The notes beneath the pieces were generated by a model. That model was given only the letters and a program-made list of their open reading frames with translations. It was not told the origin of the DNA and ran no database searches. The position numbers and the translations under genes are program-made. DNA of 8,944 nucleotides from Actinomycetota bacterium (GTDB taxonomy: Bacteria; Actinomycetota; Actinomycetes; Nanopelagicales; Nanopelagicaceae), in the NCBI GenBank assembly GCA_947463335.1, contig CANHRF010000037.1, positions 1 through 8,944 of the forward strand, read 5' to 3'. Of the stretch, positions 1 to 8,409 are shown piece after piece; position 1 is the stretch's first letter; every line of letters starts with the position of its first letter.

Positions 1-242
1 GGAACAGTTGGGTCTCCAACTGCGCCGAGCAAGATGACATCTGACTTAGCTAACTCTGCCATTACAGAATCAGGAAGGGCTTCGCCGGTGCGATGCCAGT
101 AGGCAGCACCTAAGTCATACTCGGTCTTCTCAAAAGTGACGCCATGTTTAGCGGCGACTTTATCTAATACGCGAAGTCCTTGAGCAATAACTTCAGGGCC
201 GATGCCATCTCCGGCTATGACTGCGAGATTTATCTTCTTCAT
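1..242 (-). CDS. leuB: 3-isopropylmalate dehydrogenase, N-terminal part (cut by window edge)
   Basis: Only the first 80 residues are visible; the gene runs off the left edge. The protein begins [18 protein letters not shown], the N-terminal GDGIGPEV signature of the isocitrate/isopropylmalate dehydrogenase family. It continues with a [13 protein letters not shown] stretch and [10 protein letters not shown], as in the short actinobacterial LeuB proteins. The family oxidatively decarboxylates 3-isopropylmalate to 2-ketoisocaproate with NAD in leucine synthesis (cytosolic). The ATG at 242-240 is preceded by AAGGAAGG (256-249) six bases away, and this SD overlaps the TAA of serA, so only 12 bp separate the genes and co-transcription is likely. 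Other dehydrogenases of the family (isocitrate, tartrate) share the motif; LeuB is preferred because of the ilv neighbours and the known actinobacterial serA-leuB order. Confidence 0.9.
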   Translation of the reverse strand, partial: MKKINLAVIAGDGIGPEVIAQGLRVLDKVAAKHGVTFEKTEYDLGAAYWHRTGEALPDSVMAELAKSDVILLGAVGDPTV

Positions 243-248
243 TATCTT

Positions 249-254
249 CCTTCC

Positions 255-256
<2 letters not shown>
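249..256 (-). promoter_or_regulatory. leuB ribosome binding site overlapping the serA stop
   Basis: The minus strand reads TAAGGAAGGAAGATAATG: the serA stop TAA (257-255) runs directly into the SD AAGGAAGG (256-249), six bases before the leuB ATG. This fixes the leuB start and suggests that ribosomes finishing serA help initiate leuB. Confidence 0.75.
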
Positions 257-2888
<2,632 letters not shown>

Positions 2889-2909
2889 AGTTTTGTTTTT
2901 GAGTAGTTT

Positions 2910-3197
2910 TTAGTTCTGATAATCAGGCTGGGTGTCGTGCTTGGTATTGCTGATCGCACCTTCGAGAACCTCTTCGATGCGGATCACATTAATCAACTTA
3001 TCTAGTTGAGCAATTACTTGCTCGAGTGAGTGCCCTTCTACGCTTACTTCGATAACCATCTTTGAGATCTTCGAGTTCTCGGTTGGGCCGACAACTAGCG
3101 AATCAATGTTGTAAGTACGGCGGGCAAATAGGCCAGCTACACGAGCCAATACACCTGGCTCGTTTTCAACGAGAACTTCTAGTTTATGAATAGCCAT
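2910..3197 (-). CDS. ilvN: acetolactate synthase regulatory subunit, single ACT domain (short form)
   Basis: Regulatory partner of IlvB; in the family it activates the catalytic subunit and mediates valine feedback. The 95-residue protein is one ACT domain: LEVLVENEPGVLARVAGLF (6-24), RRTYNIDSLVVGPTE (26-40), a MVIEVSVEG strand and LDKLINVIRIEEV (to about 78), then a polar tail ending HDTQPDYQN. The sequence resembles the ACT half of two-domain IlvH/IlvN proteins. However, the second domain of about 70 residues that Mycobacterium and Corynebacterium IlvN (about 168-172 residues) carry is absent. Only 35 bp lie before ilvC, so it is not simply frameshifted away. The ATG shares one base with the ilvB stop (TAATG), with AGGAG (3207-3203) five bases upstream, indicating translational coupling and matched subunit synthesis. 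Confidence 0.92.
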   Translation of the reverse strand: MAIHKLEVLVENEPGVLARVAGLFARRTYNIDSLVVGPTENSKISKMVIEVSVEGHSLEQVIAQLDKLINVIRIEEVLEGAISNTKHDTQPDYQN

Positions 3198-4957
3198 TAG
3201 AGCTCCTGTGAATCCCAGTCAGGCGCAGTTGCGCGAGCGATCATGATTTCATCGTTAGATGTTCCTGCGGCAACCATCGGCCAAACCATCGCATCACGAT
3301 GAACGCGGAAGTCAACAACTACCGGTTGGTTATTGATCGACATAGCCTTTTCGATTGTTGCATCAACATCGGCTGGGCTCTCGCAAGAAAGTCCAACACA
3401 TCCCATTGCTTCAGCCAACATTGGGAAGTTAGGCACGCGCTTAGATTCCAAGCTGGTATTTGAATAACGACTGTCATAGAACAAGGTCTGCCATTGGCGA
3501 ACCATTCCCAGACTTTCATTGTTGATAATTGCTACTTTGATTGGAATATTGTTTAGCGCACAAGTAACTAACTCTTGATTAGTCATTTGGAAGCAACCAT
3601 CGCCATCGATCGCCCAAACTGTTGTATCTGGTGCACCGACTTTTGCACCCATCGCTGCCGGAACGGCATATCCCATTGTTCCCGCACCGCCTGAGTTAAG
3701 CCAAGTTCTTGGCTTTTCGTAACTAATAAATTGTGATGCCCACATCTGGTGTTGGCCAACACCAGCAGCAAATATTGTGTCTGGTCCGCAAATTTTTCCG
3801 AGACGTTCAATTACAAATTGAGGTGAGAGCGCACCATCAGCAGGTGTGTCATATCCCAACGGGTAAGTCGCCTTTAATTTATTTACGCTAGCCAACCAAG
3901 GAGCGAGATCCGCTCTACCCTTCGCCAAAGTAGCGGTAAGCGCAGGAATTAAAGCTTTGATCGTCTCGCGCAAATCACCAATCACAGCAACATCGGCATA
4001 ACGGTTCTTACCGATTTCAGCAGGATCGATATCTGCGTGAATAACCTTGGCATTTTGCGCAAATGTCGAGAGTTTGCCCGTTACGCGATCATCGAATCGA
4101 GCACCCAAAGTAATAAGTAAGTCAGCCTTTTGAAGACCAGTAACCGCTGCAACAGTTCCGTGCATACCTGGCATTCCAAGGTGCAATGGGTGTGAATCAG
4201 GGAAAGCGCCACGCGCCATCAAAGTGGTTACGACAGGTGCGCCAAGAAGTTCCGCGAGCTGCATAAGTTCACGTGAAGCATTGGCTTTGATAACTCCGCC
4301 GCCAACATAAAAGATTGGTTTTGCAGATTGGGCAATGAGCGCCGCCGCATCGTTGATCGCGCTTTGATTAGGTTGGGTTTGTGGTTTATATCCCGCTAAG
4401 TTAATTGAAGTTGGCCAGTCGTAAGTAGTCTGCTTTTGCAGCGCATCTTTAGCGATATCTACTAGTACCGGGCCGGGGCGACCTGAAGTTGCAATGTGAA
4501 ATGCCTCAGCGATTACGCGTGGGATTTCATCGGCGTTGGTAACCAGGAAGTTATGTTTAGTAAATGGCATTGTGATGCCGCGAATATCAGCTTCTTGAAA
4601 GGCATCAGTGCCGATTGCAACCGATGGCACCTGGCCAGTAATTGCAACCATTGGAACTGAATCCATTGCCGCATCGGCAAGTGGTGTTACAAGATTTGTT
4701 GCACCGGGTCCTGAGGTGGCGATACAAACTCCAGCGCGACCGGTTACTTGTGCATACCCAGTTGCCGCATGGCCTGCGCCTTGTTCGTGGCGGACCAAGA
4801 TGTGGCGAATAGTTGAGTCATAAATCGGATCGTAAGCAGGAAGAATTGCGCCACCTGGAATTCCGAACATCACATCTACATTGGCAGCTTCTAGGCTTTT
4901 CACCAATGAAGTTGCTCCAGTCATTGCGGTGCCGTTGGCGGTAGGTACGTGTGCCAT
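3197..4957 (-). CDS. ilvB: acetolactate synthase (acetohydroxyacid synthase), large catalytic subunit
   Basis: ThDP-, Mg2+- and FAD-dependent enzyme that condenses two pyruvates to 2-acetolactate, or pyruvate with 2-ketobutyrate to 2-aceto-2-hydroxybutyrate: the committed step of branched-chain amino acid synthesis. It has 586 residues, in the usual range. The N-terminal ThDP pyrimidine domain has FGIPGG (31-36), catalytic Glu58 ([10 protein letters not shown]), SGPGATN (82-88) and QEADIRG (121-127). The central FAD-binding domain has [11 protein letters not shown]. The C-terminal ThDP diphosphate domain has the GDG..NN motif with Asp453 and Asn480 as metal ligands, followed by MVRQWQ. The ATG at 4957 has AAGGAG (4970-4965) seven bases upstream. 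It is the first structural gene after the attenuator and is coupled to ilvN. Other ThDP enzymes are ruled out by the herbicide-site-like MVRQWQ region and the neighbours. Confidence 0.97.
   Translation of the reverse strand: MAHVPTANGTAMTGATSLVKSLEAANVDVMFGIPGGAILPAYDPIYDSTIRHILVRHEQGAGHAATGYAQVTGRAGVCIATSGPGATNLVTPLADAAMDSVPMVAITGQVPSVAIGTDAFQEADIRGITMPFTKHNFLVTNADEIPRVIAEAFHIATSGRPGPVLVDIAKDALQKQTTYDWPTSINLAGYKPQTQPNQSAINDAAALIAQSAKPIFYVGGGVIKANASRELMQLAELLGAPVVTTLMARGAFPDSHPLHLGMPGMHGTVAAVTGLQKADLLITLGARFDDRVTGKLSTFAQNAKVIHADIDPAEIGKNRYADVAVIGDLRETIKALIPALTATLAKGRADLAPWLASVNKLKATYPLGYDTPADGALSPQFVIERLGKICGPDTIFAAGVGQHQMWASQFISYEKPRTWLNSGGAGTMGYAVPAAMGAKVGAPDTTVWAIDGDGCFQMTNQELVTCALNNIPIKVAIINNESLGMVRQWQTLFYDSRYSNTSLESKRVPNFPMLAEAMGCVGLSCESPADVDATIEKAMSINNQPVVVDFRVHRDAMVWPMVAAGTSNDEIMIARATAPDWDSQEL
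3203..3207 (-). promoter_or_regulatory. ilvN ribosome binding site inside the ilvB 3' end
   Basis: AGGAG on the minus strand within the final codons of ilvB, five bases before the TAATG stop/start junction (3199-3195). This is the arrangement expected for coupled re-initiation. Confidence 0.7.
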
Positions 4958-4964
4958 CTTCTTA

Positions 4965-4970
4965 CTCCTT
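4965..4970 (-). promoter_or_regulatory. ilvB ribosome binding site
   Basis: AAGGAG on the minus strand, seven bases before the ilvB ATG. It lies 45 bases beyond the terminator U-tract, so it is transcribed only when the attenuator is read through. Confidence 0.8.
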
Positions 4971-5016
4971 TCCGTTCGAGTTGTTAACTTTCTTTTGCGT
5001 TCTTTATAGAGAAATG

Positions 5017-5040
5017 AAAAAACCCTCAGATATCTGAGGG
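5017..5040 (-). terminator. Rho-independent terminator of the ilvB attenuator
   Basis: The minus strand carries the perfect palindrome CCCTCAGATATCTGAGGG (5040-5023), folding as a 7-bp stem with an AUAU loop, followed directly by six T (5022-5017). It lies between the leader peptide and ilvB, upstream of the first structural gene, so it must be conditional; this is the hallmark of attenuation. It is oriented for minus-strand transcription only, since no T-run follows on the plus strand. Confidence 0.88.
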
Positions 5041-5064
5041 CGCGTGCTTTAAAAAGGCACGCGC
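5040..5064 (-). promoter_or_regulatory. GC-rich leader hairpin between leader peptide stop and terminator
   Basis: On the minus strand GCGCGTGC (5064-5057) pairs perfectly with GCACGCGC (5047-5040) around a 9-nt A/U-rich loop (5056-5048). The 5' arm begins at the last base of the leader TAG stop. The last base of the 3' arm is the first base of the terminator stem. A ribosome at the leader stop would cover the 5' arm, whereas one stalled on the Val/Ile codons would leave more of it free, so the hairpin is placed to report ribosome position. Which state it favours is not clear from the sequence. Confidence 0.7.
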
Positions 5065-5123
5065 TATCGAATCACCACCACAATTACTGAAGATGAAGAG
5101 ATAAGCGCTAACGTCTTTTGCAT
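5064..5123 (-). CDS. ilvBNC leader (attenuator) peptide, 19 residues
   Basis: A short reading frame, ATG at 5123 to TAG at 5066-5064, encodes [19 protein letters not shown]. Nine of its 19 residues are Leu, Ile or Val, with six consecutive branched-chain codons (GTA ATT GTG GTG GTG ATT) just before the final Arg and stop. It precedes a GC hairpin and an intrinsic terminator in front of ilvB. That combination is the established design of branched-chain amino acid attenuators: shortage of charged tRNA-Val/Ile stalls the ribosome and lowers termination. The peptide itself probably has no function after synthesis. Translation may start without a leader, since the predicted transcription start falls on the ATG. 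A GGAG (5136-5133) nine bases upstream is an alternative SD if transcription starts further upstream. Confidence 0.85.
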   Translation of the reverse strand: MQKTLALISSSSVIVVVIR

Positions 5124-5159
5124 AGCCTTATTCTCCAACGCGGAGAGCGCATGAGTCAA
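5124..5159 (-). promoter_or_regulatory. Candidate promoter of the ilvB attenuator/operon
   Basis: The minus strand has TTGACT (5159-5154; five of six bases of TTGACA), an 18-bp spacer and GAGAAT (5135-5130; five of six matches to actinobacterial TANAAT, counting N). Six bases later comes the A of the leader ATG at 5123. This puts the transcription start on or next to the ATG, giving a leaderless leader-peptide message. It separates ilvB-leuB transcription from ilvD. Assigned by motif matching only. Confidence 0.6.
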
Positions 5160-5189
5160 GGTTTGAGATGTAAGTCTCAGATTGTGAAA

Positions 5190-6863
5190 CTACCCGCAGA
5201 CCGCGCCTTTAGAGGCAGAGCCCACTGATTTAGTGAACTTGGCCAGCACTCCGCGCGTAAATTTATGAGGAAGTGGATTCCAGCCGACTTTGCGGGATTC
5301 CAGTTCCGCGGGATCTACTAAGAGATCCAAGGTGCGAGCTTTAATATCAATTCGCACTAGATCCCCCTCTTTTATAAATGCGATTGGGCCGCCATCGACT
5401 GCTTCAGGTGAAATGTGGCCCACACATAATCCAGTAGACCCACCGGAGAAACGTCCATCAGTTAAAAGTAAAACTGACTTTCCTAATCCTGCGCCTTTTA
5501 TTGCGCCAGTAACGCTCAACATCTCGCGCATACCTGGTCCACCCTTTGGACCTTCGTAGCGAATAACAACTACATCGCCTGCTTTGATTGTTCCGTTCTC
5601 CACGGCAGCCATCGCTGCAGGTTCGCGATCAAAGACGCGAGCTGGACCTTCAAAAGTTTCAATTCCAATACCAGCAGTCTTAGAAACAGCGCCTTCAGGT
5701 GCAAGAGAGCCACCCAGAATTGTGATGCCGACATCGGTTGATAGCGGTTTTGAAATCGCATGCAAAATATCACCGTCAACATCAGGTGGATTAATCCCCG
5801 CAAGGTTTTCCGCCATAGTTTTGCCGGTCACGGTCATTACATCACCGTGCAGTAAGCCAGCATCGAGTAGCGCTCTTAGCACGACTGGTACTCCACCAAC
5901 TTTATCCATATCGCTCATGACGTAACGTCCGAAAGGCTTTAAATCTCCAAGAAGTGGAACTTTAGATCCGATTCTGTGGAAGTCATCTAATTCGAGATCG
6001 ACTTCTGCTTCGTGCGCAATAGCCAATAGATGGAGCACTGCATTTGTTGATCCACCGAGCGCCATCAAAATTGTTATCGCATTTTCAAAGGCGCGCTTTG
6101 TCAAAATATCGCGCGTGGTGATTCCTTGACGAATCAGCTCGACAACTGCAGCGCCAGATTTAACGGCAAAGGCATCGCGGCGGCGATCAATCGCAGGAGG
6201 TGCAGCAGAACCAGGAAGAGATAGACCGATCGCTTCTCCGATACTTGCCATTGTGTTAGCGGTGTACATGCCACCACAAGCACCTTCACCCGGACAGATT
6301 GCTCGTTCAATTTGATCAAGTCGTTCTTTGGTAATCAATCCGCGCGCACAAGCACCGACTGCTTCGAAGGCATCGATGATCGTGACATCTTTTCCATCTA
6401 ACTGTCCTGGCATAGTTGAACCAGCGTAAACAAAGACAGATGCAACATCGATACGAGCTGCCGCCATCATCATTCCGGGTAGAGATTTATCGCAACCAGC
6501 AAATGTAACCATTCCATCGAAACGCTCTGCTTGCATCACAGTCTCGACAGAATCAGCGATGATTTCGCGTGAAACGAGCGAGAAGTGCATTCCTTCGTGG
6601 CCCATCGAAATTCCATCCGAGACCGAAATTGTTCCAAATTGCATCGGGAATCCACCAGCATCAATCACGCCTTGCTTAGATGCTTTCGCTAAACGATCTA
6701 GTGAGAGATTACATGGGGTGATTTCATTCCAAGATGATGCAATGCCGATCTGCGGTTTTGCCCAATCTTCATCACCCATACCAACCGCACGTAACATTCC
6801 ACGGTTAGGGGCTCGCTCTAAACCATCTGTGACCAAACTGGACCTTGGATTCATCTTCGCCAT
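5190..6863 (-). CDS. ilvD: dihydroxy-acid dehydratase
   Basis: Fe-S enzyme that dehydrates 2,3-dihydroxyisovalerate and 2,3-dihydroxy-3-methylvalerate to the 2-keto acids preceding valine and isoleucine (cytosol). It has 557 residues, normal for IlvD/Edd. The three cluster cysteines are Cys51 (TPCN), Cys124 (AGCDKSLPG) and Cys196 ([12 protein letters not shown]). Asp83, Asp125 and Lys126 correspond to metal-site residues, and GRFSGGS near the C terminus carries the catalytic serine. The three-Cys pattern fits the oxygen-tolerant 2Fe-2S type described for some members, but sequence alone does not prove cluster type. No Shine-Dalgarno precedes the ATG at 6863, while a possible -10 lies seven bases upstream, so the message may be leaderless. 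It lies 232 bp upstream of ilvB, which has its own attenuator. Edd is unlikely given the context. Confidence 0.96.
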   Translation of the reverse strand: MAKMNPRSSLVTDGLERAPNRGMLRAVGMGDEDWAKPQIGIASSWNEITPCNLSLDRLAKASKQGVIDAGGFPMQFGTISVSDGISMGHEGMHFSLVSREIIADSVETVMQAERFDGMVTFAGCDKSLPGMMMAAARIDVASVFVYAGSTMPGQLDGKDVTIIDAFEAVGACARGLITKERLDQIERAICPGEGACGGMYTANTMASIGEAIGLSLPGSAAPPAIDRRRDAFAVKSGAAVVELIRQGITTRDILTKRAFENAITILMALGGSTNAVLHLLAIAHEAEVDLELDDFHRIGSKVPLLGDLKPFGRYVMSDMDKVGGVPVVLRALLDAGLLHGDVMTVTGKTMAENLAGINPPDVDGDILHAISKPLSTDVGITILGGSLAPEGAVSKTAGIGIETFEGPARVFDREPAAMAAVENGTIKAGDVVVIRYEGPKGGPGMREMLSVTGAIKGAGLGKSVLLLTDGRFSGGSTGLCVGHISPEAVDGGPIAFIKEGDLVRIDIKARTLDLLVDPAELESRKVGWNPLPHKFTRGVLAKFTKSVGSASKGAVCG

Positions 6864-6884
6864 AGCGTTGAGTCTAATAGACTC
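6864..6884 (-). promoter_or_regulatory. Possible leaderless promoter and perfect inverted repeat upstream of ilvD
   Basis: GAGTCTAATAGACTC (6870-6884) is a perfect 7-bp inverted repeat around one base. On the minus strand it supplies TAGACT (6876-6871), a TANNNT-type -10 ending seven bases before the ilvD ATG. The -35 region (TGGAGT at 17 bp) is poor. The repeat could be an operator overlapping this promoter and, on the other strand, the transporter promoter. The palindrome is certain; its function is inferred. Confidence 0.4.
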
Positions 6885-6920
6885 TGCTCATTCACTCCAG
6901 TAATACTCGTTAATTAATCT
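6878..6920 (+). promoter_or_regulatory. Candidate promoter region of the DHA2 transporter gene
   Basis: Two weak plus-strand matches exist. TAGACT (6878-6883), a 17-bp spacer and TAATAC (6901-6906) would start near 6913 and include the SD in the RNA. TTCACT (6891-6896), an 18-bp spacer and TAATCT (6915-6920) would start near 6927, inside the SD, and is therefore less likely. The first uses one arm of the inverted repeat as its -35. Confidence 0.3.
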
Positions 6921-6924
6921 TCCA

Positions 6925-6930
6925 GAGGAG
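6925..6930 (+). promoter_or_regulatory. Ribosome binding site of the transporter gene
   Basis: GAGGAG six bases before the GTG start at 6937. It supports this start, and contrasts with the absence of any SD for the divergent ilvD. Confidence 0.75.
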
Positions 6931-6936
6931 ATATTT

Positions 6937-8409
6937 GTGTCACAAAAGCCTGTCCAATTAGGAACCGATGGTCTCGACCCAACCAGATGGCGAACTTTAT
7001 TTGTAGTCGCAACCGCTCAGTTAATAATCGTTCTCGACAGTTCGATCATGAATATTGCGATCCCGAGTGCAAAGCTTGAACTGGGAATCTCAGATGCCAA
7101 TCAGCATTGGGTCATTACCGCCTACACCTTGGCATTTGGTTCGCTTCTTCTGCTAGGTGGCCGAATCGGCGATTACATGGGGCGCAGAAAGATCTTTTTA
7201 ATCGGGCTAATTGGTTTTGCCGCAGCATCAGCCCTCGGTGGTATCGCCTCAAATCAAGGCTTGCTCTTCGCATCTCGCGCGCTACAAGGAGTATTCGGTG
7301 CACTGCTCGCACCCGCAGCACTTTCAATCATCTCAGTAACCTTTACAGTTCCTAAGGAGCGAGCAAAAGCATTTGGCGTTATTGGTGCAATTTCCGGTGG
7401 AGGCGCGGCGATTGGCCTTATTTTGGGAGGCGCGCTAACTGAATTCTTCTCTTGGCGTTGGTGTCTGGGAGTTAACACACCAATTGCGATTTTAGTTGCG
7501 ATCTTGGCAGTTAAGTTTGTCAAGGAATCAAAGGCTCCGGGAGATAACACATATGACATACCTGGAGTAATCACCGCAACAACTGGCTTGTTCTCGCTTA
7601 CATATGGATTTAACGAAGCTGCGCTAAAGGGTTGGTCAGATCCTCTAACAATTACATTCCTAGTTCTGGCTGTAGTTCTATTGGTTATCTTCGTTGCGAT
7701 TGAAATGCGGGTGAAGAATCCTTTAATGCCGCTTCGTGTCGTAACTGAGCGCAACCGCGGTGGTTCATACCTCGGTTCTCTTGTGGTCGGTGCCGGTTTA
7801 TTCTCAATGTTCCTGTTCCTTGGTCTCTACCTACAAGTGATCCTTGGCTACAGCCCACTTAAGTCCGGATTTGCATTCTTGCCATTTACTGCAGGAATCA
7901 TTGTCTTCGCCGGAATTGCATCCACGTTGCTTCCAAAGGTTGGTCCAAAACCTTTGATGGTGCCAGGTTTGCTCGCTGCTAGCGTTGGACTGCTGATGAT
8001 GACTCAGATAACACCTGAAACGTCATACACAACTCATGTCCTGCCTTCATTGTTAATTATGTCTAGCGGTATGGCTCTAGTTTTTATTCCGCTAACTTCA
8101 ACTTCGCTTCACGGTGTTTCAAACCATGACACAGGTGTAGCAAGCGCAATGGTTAATACCAGCCAGCAGATTGGTGGATCCCTCGGAACCGCCCTTCTAA
8201 ATACCGTGGCAGCTACAGCAACAACGACTTTTGCTGCTGCAAACACACAGCTCGGCGATAAAGTCATGCCGTACGCGATGACTCACGGATTCACGGTTGC
8301 ATTTAAGTTCAGCGCAGCGCTCTTATTTGTTGGAGCAATTGTGCTGTTCTTCTTTATCAATGTTGGTAAAGATTCACTGGTTGAAACAGAAGGCGCTGGC
8401 CTTCACTAA
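6937..8409 (+). CDS. MFS transporter, DHA2 (EmrB/QacA) family, 14 membrane segments
   Basis: Cytoplasmic-membrane proton-driven exporter by family; the substrate is unknown. It has 490 residues, typical for 14-TM DHA2 proteins. Visible motifs: LDSSIMNIAIP (33-43, with Asp34 in the first segment); motif A GGRIGDYMGRRK (74-85); motif B-type RALQGVFGALLAP (114-126); motif C-like GAISGGGAAIGLILGG (150-165), with Ala instead of the usual Pro; WRWCLGVNTP (173-182); and NPLMPL (261-266). Hydrophobic segments continue to about residue 475, with a short polar C-terminal tail. The start is GTG with GAGGAG six bases upstream. It is divergent from ilvD and convergent with gatB, overlapping its stop by 4 bp. 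The family name suggests multidrug export. Export of an amino acid or keto acid is possible given the ilvD neighbour, but nothing in the protein shows it. Confidence 0.9.
   Translation: MSQKPVQLGTDGLDPTRWRTLFVVATAQLIIVLDSSIMNIAIPSAKLELGISDANQHWVITAYTLAFGSLLLLGGRIGDYMGRRKIFLIGLIGFAAASALGGIASNQGLLFASRALQGVFGALLAPAALSIISVTFTVPKERAKAFGVIGAISGGGAAIGLILGGALTEFFSWRWCLGVNTPIAILVAILAVKFVKESKAPGDNTYDIPGVITATTGLFSLTYGFNEAALKGWSDPLTITFLVLAVVLLVIFVAIEMRVKNPLMPLRVVTERNRGGSYLGSLVVGAGLFSMFLFLGLYLQVILGYSPLKSGFAFLPFTAGIIVFAGIASTLLPKVGPKPLMVPGLLAASVGLLMMTQITPETSYTTHVLPSLLIMSSGMALVFIPLTSTSLHGVSNHDTGVASAMVNTSQQIGGSLGTALLNTVAATATTTFAAANTQLGDKVMPYAMTHGFTVAFKFSAALLFVGAIVLFFFINVGKDSLVETEGAGLH

Noticed and set aside
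5003..5008. TATAAA (minus strand) downstream of the attenuator as a second ilvB promoter
   Set aside because: No acceptable -35 lies 16-18 bp upstream (ATCTGA at 17 bp, inside the terminator stem); AT-rich sequence alone is not enough.
5164..5179. Small hairpin TGAGA/TCTCA after ilvD as an ilvD terminator
   Set aside because: It has only five base pairs and no U-tract, too weak to call a terminator.
5584..5925. 113-codon plus-strand open frame opposite ilvD
   Set aside because: It is antisense to intact ilvD domains with no independent coding evidence.
7254..7754. 166-codon minus-strand open frame opposite the transporter gene
   Set aside because: It is antisense to membrane-segment codons, rich in Thr/Arg/Pro and without recognisable domains or an SD; a reverse-strand shadow.
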